A DNA stretch of 64,000 nt, taken from contig NC_043965.1 of NCBI RefSeq assembly GCF_902148855.1, positions 25,687,523-25,751,522 of the forward strand, given 5' to 3'. Position numbers and translations under genes: made by a program. Positions 1 to 9,310 of the stretch are shown in pieces; the stretch's first letter is position 1; every line of letters starts with the position of its first letter. Below the pieces are notes generated by a model. That model saw only the letters and a list, made by a program, of their open reading frames with translations. It was not told the origin of the DNA and did no database searches. This DNA is from Sphaeramia orbicularis. Its lineage: Eukaryota; Chordata; Actinopteri; Kurtiformes; Apogonidae.

Positions 1-290
1 GGCCACCACAGATGATCTGTGGCCCACCCTCCTCCATCCTTCTCTGTCTTCTGCAGCTCTCATTTCCTCACTGAGGTTCAAGCGAGTGCATTCTCTGATG
101 TTATCTTCCCATCTTTTCTTTTCTCTCCCTCTTGCCGCCTTACACAGTGCCTTGCAGAATGGTCTTTCCAAGGCCAGAGGTGCTGGTGATATGGCAGTAC
201 CACCTTAGTTTTTGCTGTTGTCATCATGTAGTGTATCTGGCAACCTGGCGGTGCCCATCCCTCTTCGGGTTAAATGTAGTTTAAGGTCAT
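1..290 (-). mobile_element. 3' end of a decayed LINE (non-LTR retrotransposon)
   Basis: The reverse complement reads as the end of a LINE ORF2. It gives KTILQGTV, then a basic stretch, then RWEDNIREC, and ends in a W-rich tail (GWRRVGHRSSVV). This layout is common at the end of fish LINE polyproteins. The frame shifts and there are in-frame stops, so it is a dead fragment, cut off by the window edge. It lies in what should be the first intron of the 4E-BP gene. The family (RTE-like or other) cannot be settled from so short a piece. Confidence 0.7.
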
Positions 291-1073
291 ACCCAGAACC
301 TACTTTTAGTGTTGATTAATTACATCTTTGATTAATCGACTGATCATGTGGTCTGTAAAATATCTGAAAATGCTGAAAAAGTGTTTCCCAAAGCCCAACA
401 TGACATCATCAAATGTTTTGTTACGTCAGATCATAAAGATACTCAGTTTACTGTCACGGATTTAACCACATGGAATCTGAGGAACCCTTTTTAAAAAACA
501 AAAAAAGTGCTCAGAAAATCAATTATCAAAATAGTTGTTGATTAACTCATTGACAAATAATCTTTGCAGGTCCATAAATATAACAGTGCATTATTATTTT
601 TAATCATCATTGTTCTATTGCATTGATTACAAGTTGTTTAATACTGTATGTGTTCATGGATTTCCTGACACACATCAGCTCACATTTGTATCTTGGAGGG
701 TTGGGACCCACATCCAAAAATACATGTTGCATTTATGAGTTCGTGGAAAATAGAGACATCTGAGCTGCTGGAGGTCTCCAAGTAGGAGTGACTTTTTGTA
801 TAAAGTTATGTAACAGACATTTTGCATTCACCAATGATAAACAGTCAGTTATCCTCTTTGTTCCCGAGTGTCCTGTCTCTGTTTATGTGAGCAAGTTTAC
901 TTCTTTTTAATTATCTTTTTTAAGAATCTCAAACATAGTGCGAGAATATCCATGTACTATTCATCATCTTTAATAGCTTTGTTTGGACAATGCTTAAAAA
1001 TATTTCAGATGTTGCTACTGTTATTAATTTGATCAAATCCGTCTTCTAATATTAATGTCTATTCACACAAAAG

Positions 1074-2698
1074 GTACCAGGATCATCTACGACCGAAAGT
1101 TCCTGTTAGAGTGTCGTAGCTCCCCAGTGGCCAAGACCCCTCCAAAGGGGCTTCCTGACATTCCAGGGGTGACCAGTCCTTCCTCTAAAGATGCCGCAGA
1201 GAAGAAAGGAGAACTACTGAACAATGTCCATGTACCTGGTGGCAGCAACACTGGTATGTTCAGACACAGTCAAATGTAAATTCATTTAGTCTTTAAAAAT
1301 GACTTTAGAGTTTTGGACAAACTTTGAATCCATTACACATGTACAGTAGATTACTGCTGTTTTTTGAGTACTACCATCCACTATCTTTCATAGATCAATT
1401 TGTAGTTTTTGGAAACAGTATCCTGCCGTTTATTTTATTTAATTCTTAGCTGATGTATTTAAGACAGGGGTCATTTACTCTAACATTAGTAGCTGGTTGA
1501 GAAAGAAGCAGCAGATGGTTTTTATGCATAATGAGGGGATTTTTCAGAGTTGTTATAGTTTATTTACAGCAGACTGAAAACCAAACACATCTGTCTGAGG
1601 CAAATGTTCATTTGCTCTGGTAGATTAGTCTGTCACTGCTCTCATTCAAACTTAATGTGACCCAGTCTCAACCATTTATCTGATGTGGGGAGTGCCAGGT
1701 TTGGTTTGATATGATGACAGGCTTCCACTGGTGACTGCTGCCTGCCCACCAGTGGCATTAGTCTGGGTCTGTTACTGTGATTGGCTTGATTTTTACCCAG
1801 TTGCATCCAGAGAAATTTTACTGTGAGCCCCTTGGAAATCTAAAATGAACTAGGAGTATCCAGATAATAAAGATGTCTTTCATACTTGGCTCATTTGGTC
1901 TGGAGCTTTGGACCAGACAGTTTGATTCTAAAGACATTTACAGGTTTTAAACCTTATTTGACTGTAATGAGGACCAAGCAGCTGGGCTTTAGTCCAACCA
2001 AAGTGGTGGTTTTGGTCTGGATCAAATTAAACCATGGTTTGATTCATGTATGGTGTGAAATCGGACCAATCCCAGAAAGTCACACAAGATAATCACTGCA
2101 TAAAACAGACAAAGATGAAAATCCAACACTGACAGATGAAATTGAAAATGAATTAAAAACATGTCAAACACTGTCTATAATCCATTTGATGTCAAGTACA
2201 AGGAAGGTGCAGCAGTGCACATAAGTGATTACAGCAGGACATATTAGTCTGCTAATGAAATTTGCAGATTTTAAGGAGAACAAATGTATACAAAGCAACA
2301 CAAAGCTAGACCTTGGTTTGACTTTCCAACTAATCCAGTCTTAGCACCGTTTGTGTCACTCTTTTTCTTCTGGTTTAAGAATGTCCCCACTCTGAAATTC
2401 ACTTATAAAGTTCTGAATACACTTTGACACTACACTCTGAATACACAGTTTTTCCTCTAACTGAGGTAAAAAACACTAACAACAGTAGTTTACACTTTTA
2501 AATCCTGAAAAAATGTCTGATGTTTACTGTGATTCTCATTTCTTTAAAGTCTCTTTTGCTATAGTTACTGTCAGATGTTTTTAAAAATAATTATCCAGTT
2601 AATGACATCTTATTTTCTTGAAGTATTAGATGTTTCTCCTGATGTTTGTTTTGTGATCTGTTTAAGGTGAAGATGCACAGTTTCAGATGGACATGTAG
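1074..2698 (+). CDS. eIF4E-binding protein (4E-BP), last two coding exons, partial
   Basis: The product is a small disordered repressor of cap-dependent translation that binds eIF4E and is released when mTORC1 phosphorylates it. Exon A (1074-1253) starts with a split Gly codon and encodes [18 protein letters not shown], containing the canonical eIF4E-binding motif YDRKFLL. The phosphosites SP (RSSPVAK) and TP (KTPP) and the conserved IPGVTSP block follow. Exon B (2667-2698) encodes [10 protein letters not shown] and the stop. The split Gly codon joins the exons cleanly. The exon with the start codon and RAIP region is upstream of the window. Residues ECR and PGVTSPSS look most like 4E-BP1, but paralogue assignment is uncertain, so no symbol is given. 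The C-terminal TOS motif, normally FEMDI, reads FQMDM. The gene converges on the Nodal gene, as EIF4EBP2 and NODAL do in human. Confidence 0.9.
1560..1770. repeat. dispersed repeat, unclassified, copy 1
   Basis: This intronic stretch shares an exact 22-base core, positions 1669-1690, with 42478-42499, plus weaker similarity on both sides (CTGAGG and TCTGG-AGAT-AGT blocks upstream, GATGACAG downstream). No transposon ends or coding sequence are visible. The rest of the intron (1254-2666) shows nothing else I can name. Confidence 0.4.
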
Positions 2699-3755
2699 GT
2701 GATGCTGGAACCAGGACTGAGAAGACAGACTTGCTGATGAGAACAGTAGCTCAGGAGTACCATCATTCATTCCATGAAGAACAAAATTTGCCTACAATTG
2801 ACAGTGTCTTAGTCTTTCAGTCTTTAGTCTGTTTTTCATTTTCTTGTTACAAAAAAAATCTGCAAATTTTTTTTCCAGCTTCCTCAAGGCTTAAAATATT
2901 TTGTGAAAAGGTGTGCCTTCTTGAGAATCTACACCAAGGTGTACTTAACACCAACACAGCCTCTTCACCACTGAGATAAATTTAATAGAAATTAAGATAA
3001 AAATCAGAACAAATCTATTTTTTGCTACTTGTACATCCATTCCAGAAGGATTTGTCACTTAATGTGCATTTATATCTGTCCTCTTTACAGATATTTCCTT
3101 GAAATTTGTAAAACTCAAATTTGTTAACCGTGCTTTTTAAAATCTTCACCTGAAATGACATACAGAGAATGTAAACCACAATTTTGATGAAATTTTGATT
3201 TTCAAACAGTTTGTGAGATGACAAAGCATTAAAACAAACTGCATTAACAGTTGTATTTGTCAAATATTTTTACATAAATCTGCCTTAAATCATTTCACTG
3301 TTCTCGTGTTTTTATGAGCAGCATCTGAAAATCTAGGGTAAAAAATCAGAATAAAGCTGAGGGTTGTAGAGTTCAAATGTTTCCTGTTTTTATGTGAAGA
3401 GCCCAATACACATTTCTAAATGATGCATCTTAACTTTAAAGCAGCCTTTAGTACTTCCTGCCCTCAGTAATGGTCATATCAGTGGAATTCCTCAAAGCCG
3501 TCACTGCCAGCTGATAACCTTAGTCATTGGTCCGGATAAACGGGTCAATATACGACTGTACAGTACACACTCAGGAGAAAGGCGTTCCTTCCTAAGAGTG
3601 CGACAGTTGTGATGACAGAGTTCATTTTCATGCTGCTGACAACTTGTTCGACTGTGTCTGAACGTTTATACATAAATAACTGTGAGGTTTCTGCTTGAGG
3701 AAGTTTACAGATGTATGTTGGATAATGAGGAATGAAAATAAAAATCTGTCATTGA
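2699..3755 (+). other. probable 3' UTR of the 4E-BP gene
   Basis: AT-rich non-coding sequence follows the stop at 2696-2698. Two AATAAA poly(A) signals lie at 3350-3355 and 3737-3742, so the transcript probably ends near 3375 or 3760. Which one is used cannot be told from sequence. Confidence 0.5.
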
Positions 3756-3867
3756 CAAGTATTTACATAAGGAGCAAAGAGATTAGGGATGATTTTGTTG
3801 AGTTTATTAAGTATGTGCAGAAGTCAAAGAAAACAAGTTGACCAAGGAGACCATTATGAACAAAAAT

Positions 3868-4300
3868 ATTGAATGAATGAATGTTTATTTCAGTTAAATA
3901 CAAAACATACATTTTAAAAAAAAACAAACATAAAATTAACACAATTTGTAACTGAAAAAGGAGGAACAATGAACTGACATGAATCCTTATCTAATCATTA
4001 TATCAAAAAATTTTGCAATATTAATTTTACTCAGAAATGTCACAGGAGTACTGTACCTGTAATCTGAATAATATAACTTTGCAGCCCCATCACACCTATC
4101 CACAGAACCGAATGTGGTCAGCCAAAATTTGTAAAACCTGTAAATTAAGTGGAAAAAGAAGATGAAAGAAAGTACCAAAGCAGTAAAACAAACTCTCCAC
4201 CTCATCTTTTTACATTTTGTAAATGAAATACACGGTGCGCTTAAGGGAGTATTAGGTAGCCCTGTTTTGATATCCCACATCTTGTCTGAACCTAATCTTT
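3868..4300 (-). mobile_element. possible LINE 3' end with GAAT-type tail
   Basis: Read on the minus strand the stretch ends in AACTGAAATAAACATTCATT followed by further ATTC units. That is the kind of AATAAA-plus-short-repeat tail seen on fish non-LTR elements. The upstream part has no clear reverse transcriptase motif, so this is tentative. Confidence 0.3.
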
Positions 4301-4535
4301 AAAACAGGCTTCTCTATCGTACAATTCCTTAAACTAATTTGTCACAGTTTGTCGACTTGTAGGTCCACTCCTTTAGTGATTACACCTTACAAATTAGATT
4401 ATAAACAATCTGTCTTGTGTTAATATTTTATTGGACCATCTTTAGTTTTGATTTGCCATGACATTGTTGTATGTATATAATGTCACTACATTTATTTCTA
4501 TCATTTTAATGGACTCTTAACATTACTGAATCTAG

Positions 4536-4730
4536 ACTTGACCAACAGAATCAACCCCAGATCTTAACACTAACCCCACAGGCTTGTACTATAGGCACTA
4601 GGTATGATGGGTAATCACTTCATCTGCATCTTTTCTCACTCTGATGTATACATAACTCTGGAACAGGGTCAGTCTGGACTCATCAGACCACATGATCTTT
4701 TTCCATTGAAACACCAGCCAATCTTTATGT
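4536..4730 (-). pseudogene. Tc1/mariner transposase fragment
   Basis: The minus strand encodes HKDWLVFQWKKIMWSDESRL, then TLFQS, and later VQACG. This is the segment around the second catalytic Asp (WSDES) of Tc1-like transposases. Only about 65 codons survive. Residues after LTLFQ have drifted (the usual DGR is lost) and a stop follows the IWG segment. Neither terminal inverted repeat was found nearby, so it is an isolated dead fragment. Confidence 0.75.
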
Positions 4731-4984
4731 TCTGTAACAAACTGATGGTTGCTGTAGTAATGAGAAGTTACTCAATGTATCAGAGTTAAAGAATTATTTG
4801 CAGATAAAGCATATTAATCACCACAGTAATTATCCAATAGAAGGATCTTACCTGATTGCTTAGTTAAATCAAATTACAGACTCATATACAGCAGCTATAA
4901 TGTGAGACCACATCAATTTGAGTCATGTCGAGACAGTATTGGTTAATATTTTTTACTACTTAAATTAGCCTGGATGAGAAATAA

Positions 4985-5528
4985 CCCACAAAGACCCAAA
5001 CATCCATCGGTGACCAAAATCATTCACTAAAATAAAATGTTAAATACCTGTTGATCCAATAATCCTATCAACACATGTCAATAATTGGTGTAAAATATAG
5101 TTTGTCGTCTGTTCATGGTCATCGGATATGACCCATTTGGACGTTCAGAGGCTCTGTAGTGAATATGAAAACACAATCATCTTCTAAAACATTGATTCAC
5201 CAGTAAAACCCATGGGGTTGGATTAATGACAGGGGATGGCCACACTTGGTTTATGTTCAGTACAGTATGTTTAGTACTTTTCGGAAAAAATAATGGTTTT
5301 CATCATTTTTCTGTTTTGGATATAATAACTTTCAACTTTAATCTGAGCTTTAATGAAGATGTACATAAGAAGTACATTAAATTTCAGAAAATACCCGATT
5401 TTCACTTAAAAATGTAAAATACAGCGCATAATATTAGAGTAGATGGTGATAAATCACTTACAAAATGTTAAAAATAAAGAAAAAGTCATTTGGGAACTGC
5501 CACAAAAGCAGCACTGGGCCTTTATGGG
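4985..5528 (+). mobile_element. piggyBac-like MITE (TTAA type), copy 1
   Basis: The element starts CCCACAAAGACCC and ends GGGCCTTTATGGG, an inverted repeat. It is flanked by ATAA on the left and TTAA on the right, fitting insertion at TTAA. The inside matches 28549-29083 (inverted) and part of 10502-10924, including the block GACCCATTTGGACGTTCAGA. It has no coding capacity, so it was mobilised in trans. Confidence 0.7.
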
Positions 5529-5533
5529 TTAAA

Positions 5534-6340
5534 ATCAATAAGTACAGTCTTGTATATGCTCAAGGCTCTAATTTCTGTTAAATTGATAAAGATGAAAGTT
5601 ACCAGAGGACTTATCCAACTGTAACTGATGTGTGGATTGAACAGTTTCAGCTGACCAGGTCCAGTTCACCCTGTCTTTCCTCCACAGTAGCTTCACAGCA
5701 TCCAGACGTTGACTCTGTCTCTTTGCTTCTCATTGTTCTGTTTGTTTTGGGTCTGAAGTCTCCCCTTGTCACCTCTGACTGTTTCCTAACACCCCCCACC
5801 CTAAAAAAACAAGTGCTACTGTTTCTCAGTCCCTCTGCTGAATCATCCTTCACTTTATGTGTGTGTGTTGTTTCACTCAGCGTACCTGTTTGATCACAAT
5901 CAACAAAAGAAGCCTGATCAGAGAGACTCTAGTGACCTGTGACGATACATGCACTGTTAAGGATGTGAATTAGAGGTGAGGAGGGCAGATACTACAAATC
6001 TTTGCTGGTTTCCAGTCAAAAAAGTGTAAGACGGAAATGAGTATCTGTGAACAGGTTAAAACTTTTTGTCAAGCTGAAAACATTCAGTATGTGCATCTGA
6101 TTCTATGTACCTCCTACCTTCCCTGGTTGGAAAGACTTAATTAATACTTGGGACTGCCTGGAGATACTCAAATAATTCTCAAAGTTTACTCAAAAATGAC
6201 TTAGAACTTTCATATATTTAAAGTTCAGGTATACAACAAAATCACTCCCCACCACCACCACCACCAGACCCTCTGGACTGACATGAAAAGAGGACATATC
6301 TGGGCAAAAGAGAATGTTTGGTCACCCAATTAAAATAAAA
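5534..6340. other. intergenic stretch between 4E-BP and Nodal genes
   Basis: I see no gene, repeat end or RNA feature here beyond a short (CCA) run near 6252-6266. Open frames are short and lack splice context. Confidence 0.5.
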
Positions 6341-6703
6341 GACAGCATTCTTTTCAAAATAAAATGTTTTAATATACTTTTCATATTTTATGTACAAAAT
6401 ATACATTATAATGTATAAATAGATAAAACATATTGCATCTGCATAATGAGTTTACTCAATACTACAAAAACAAAATACAGTTTACCACCCAGTACAGATG
6501 GAATACATCTTGGGTCATTCAGCTTTTTATGACCTTATCCTTCCATAATTAGTTGTAAAATACTTAGACAACAATCTCAGCTCTTATTTCAATATATGTG
6601 CATCCAGTGTCAGGTGACATCCATGATTAAAATGAACCGGTCCATGTGTAACATCAGATCAGTTTATGTTCAGGAGAAAAATTCCTTCTAGACTTCAGCA
6701 GTG
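6341..6703 (-). other. spaw: probable 3' UTR of the Nodal-type gene
   Basis: Non-coding sequence follows the stop codon. No AATAAA is seen on the minus strand; an ATTAAA variant lies near 6367-6372, giving an estimated 3' end around 6350. Confidence 0.4.
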
Positions 6704-7755
6704 TCAGTGACAGCCACACTCTTCCACTATCATGTCCTCATGGTGCCTCAGGGTCAGATCATCGTTCTCATAATACAGCATAGACAGGGGGCTGAGGCGT
6801 GTTGGCACACAGGACGGGCAGGTCACTCTTTCAGGGTGGTGATGTCTCAGGAGGCTCTGAAATAGAAACAAAAATGAATCAACCACTACGCAACGTCAAG
6901 ATTTCAAAGAGTAAAACCCAGTTAAACAGACTGTTGTCTTACCTGCATGTATGCATGGTTGGTGGGACTAAAGGACTCATCCAGTGGGATGGGACACTCT
7001 CCCTCACAGCGGTATGCATTGTAGCGTTTTGGGTGGATAATCCACTCATCCCAGCCAATGTGGTCAAAGTCGACCCACATGTCAACTTTCCTGCACAGTG
7101 GGTGCTGTACAGCGTATGCTGGTGCCCCTGTGGGTGCTGTTCCCGCAGACACCCGCACACCCGCATCCAGCTGGTTCCGTTTGTGGCGTCGACTTTGACT
7201 GTCACTGTTGACCCTGTCCATCTGTTCAACATACTTGGAGTTCTCCACGGTATGAATGAGACTATACGCTGTTTGTTTTTGTTTTTGTTTGGAGAAGATG
7301 ACCAACATGACCCGGTTTGTGGTTGGATAGTGTATCATTCTTTGCCTTTTTCTTAGATTTTTAAAAAGTGACTTGCTATTGATCTCCTCTTCATCCCCAG
7401 TACCACTCCCATGGTCTGCCTCTGGTTCTCCTGAAGCCTCTTGGCTCAACACTCCATCTCCTTGGTACAGCCAGTATTTTAAAAGAGCAGTCACATTAAA
7501 AACCTTCCAAGAGGACTCAGTGCTATTGGGTGATGTGCTAAAGCTGCCAAGGTAAAGTCGTTCCTCCTGGCATGACTTGCTGCCCAGGTCATCACAGCTC
7601 TGCCTTCTGGAGTGATACAACGCCACAGTAGTGTGGTTAGATGAAGAGAAAGCTGGAAGTCTGATCCGAAGCTCTGCTAGCTGGATAAGGTCACTGGTAG
7701 AAACAGATGACATGTCAAATGTAAATGTCCATCTTTCACCTTCTTTGTGGCAACC

Positions 7756-7786
<31 letters not shown>

Positions 7787-8423
7787 TGAGGTATGTAAAT
7801 AAAAGGCAACTCAAGCTCTCTCACTCACAGACAGCAGTCTTGGTGATTCTGGGAAAACCAGATTTCTGGACAAATGTCAAAACACTGGAGTGGGAGGGTG
7901 AACAGAACAGGATGTGTATTGAACCCCCCAGTGCAAGGGCACGTCTGAGGGCTAATATACACACCCTCTCACATAAAACAGAGAAAGCCTTTAAAGTCGA
8001 ATAAGCATTTTGACACTTGGTGGATTGTAAAAAGGGAGGGTCTGATAACATACCAACTAAAGAGCTGCTGGGGCAGAAATACCAATGTATATAGTAAAAT
8101 ATCCGTAATATATTAACTGTCCAATACAGATTCCGTTTACTCACCTCTTGCCATCACACTCAGAACAGAGTCAGAATTATGGGCTGGTGGATTGTCACCT
8201 CCTGTAGTGAAGGTGTTGACAGCTGATGAGGAATCAGCAGTCCTGAAGGAGCGATACAGCTGCATCATGTACAGAGGATATCTACTGCGCTGATTAAATG
8301 ACAGATTTCTGAAAGCTGAGCTAGTCTCCAGGCCTGTGTGATATGAGCACACCTTGGCTGGGAGAATAATCCCAAAGAAATGAAAAGGATTGAGCAGAAA
8401 GTGTTGAGGAATTTAGCTTCCAT
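6704..8423 (-). CDS. spaw: Nodal-type TGF-beta ligand (southpaw-like), three exons
   Basis: This is a secreted morphogen acting through activin receptors and an EGF-CFC co-receptor; southpaw sets left-right asymmetry in fish. Exon 1 (8423-8145) holds a signal-like start, [20 protein letters not shown], and prodomain text with [12 protein letters not shown], typical of Nodals. Exon 2 (7754-6943) carries the rest of the prodomain, the furin site RRHKR, and the start of the mature ligand with [19 protein letters not shown] and PTNHAYMQ. Exon 3 (6856-6704) ends in [13 protein letters not shown]. Seven cystine-knot cysteines are present. The signal peptide and the prodomain are in different frames: about one base is lacking near 8352-8362, and the ATG frame stops after 52 codons. 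Family is certain. The southpaw call rests on prodomain resemblance and 22q12-like neighbours, so it is likely rather than proven. Confidence 0.85.
7757..7782 (-). repeat. 26-base poly(T) tract before exon 2 of the Nodal gene
   Basis: On the coding strand intron 1 ends in 26 consecutive T followed directly by AG. It serves as the polypyrimidine tract of the exon 2 acceptor. Such runs are length-unstable in replication and sequencing. Confidence 0.9.
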
Positions 8424-8541
8424 TTCAACTACAGCTTATACAGCAACAGCAAGAGAGGCAAAAATCTCCTTCCTTCCTCCAGCTGGTCTCAGGCAGAAAT
8501 GATGCTGTGTGCAGACAGAGCTCCAGACTGGCCCCTTTATA
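8424..8541 (-). promoter_or_regulatory. spaw: TATA box and 5' UTR of the Nodal-type gene
   Basis: On the minus strand TATAAA lies at 8541-8536, so transcription should start near 8510 and leave a 5' UTR of roughly 85 bases before the ATG at 8423. That ATG has G at -3 and G at +4. The spacing supports it as the natural start, although its frame does not run into the prodomain. Confidence 0.65.
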
Positions 8542-9310
8542 GTGGACAGCTGCCCTTTGATGACCCCGGGCCACTCCAGGCATCTGAACACCCCCCTCTG
8601 ATCATCAGAGCACATCATGGGGCAGCGAAGAGACACATGTAGCCAAGGTCAGTGTCCTGTCAAACTACTTCAGCTTTTATATTCCTTCAGGAGTTTAATC
8701 CTCTGTAAATGTAGAAATCATTAACAAAACCACTAAATGCCATATTGTCATTAGCACCTTTCAGTTTCTAGTGCAGATGTGAAATTAAGTGGAAAGGTAT
8801 ATCTGAAATAATAAAATACACATTACAGCTCAAAATTTAAATGTAAAACAATTGAGTTTTATTTATGAACAAACAGCATCAGCACAATAATGTCTGATTT
8901 TCTAACACCAGAGAGTTATTTATGCACAAAACTGGTAACATTTCTCGTAAAGAATGTTTCCAGGTCTTCATAGCAGTAACATTACAGATTTAGTTTATAA
9001 TTTACACAAGCTATAAAAATGACCTGTGTTTCGGTATTCAGCTATATGAGTTTTATTGGATATATTTCAAGTAGAATAAGTAAACAAATAAAAACAATGA
9101 CAACATGTTAAAGTCTAGAAGTCAGAAACAGTTTCATAAATATTACACAGTGTGTGTTTGTGTTTCATGGTCCTTGATCCTTATAAAACCTTTTTATATT
9201 GCTTTATGCTCCCTTCACATTATGTTGTGTCAGTGAAGACACTGACTGGATGAGGTCTATGACTGGTCTGAGGTGTTTCCAACTTTGGCTCACAGCTGAG
9301 GGTCATCTTC
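8542..9310 (-). other. dguok 3' UTR and spaw upstream region
   Basis: The dguok stop is at 9311 and spaw begins near 8510, both on the minus strand, so this gap must hold the dguok 3' UTR and spaw upstream control DNA. Minus-strand AATAAA signals sit near 9057-9052 and 8863-8858. No coding sequence seen. Confidence 0.5.

Noticed and set aside
6799-7356. 185-residue open frame antisense to the Nodal gene
   Set aside because: It is the complement of conserved coding sequence, with no splice or family support.
6922-7824. A 300-residue open frame over Nodal exon 2 beginning [18 protein letters not shown]
   Set aside because: Its first part translates the poly(T) tract and intron; the real exon starts at 7754 after the acceptor.
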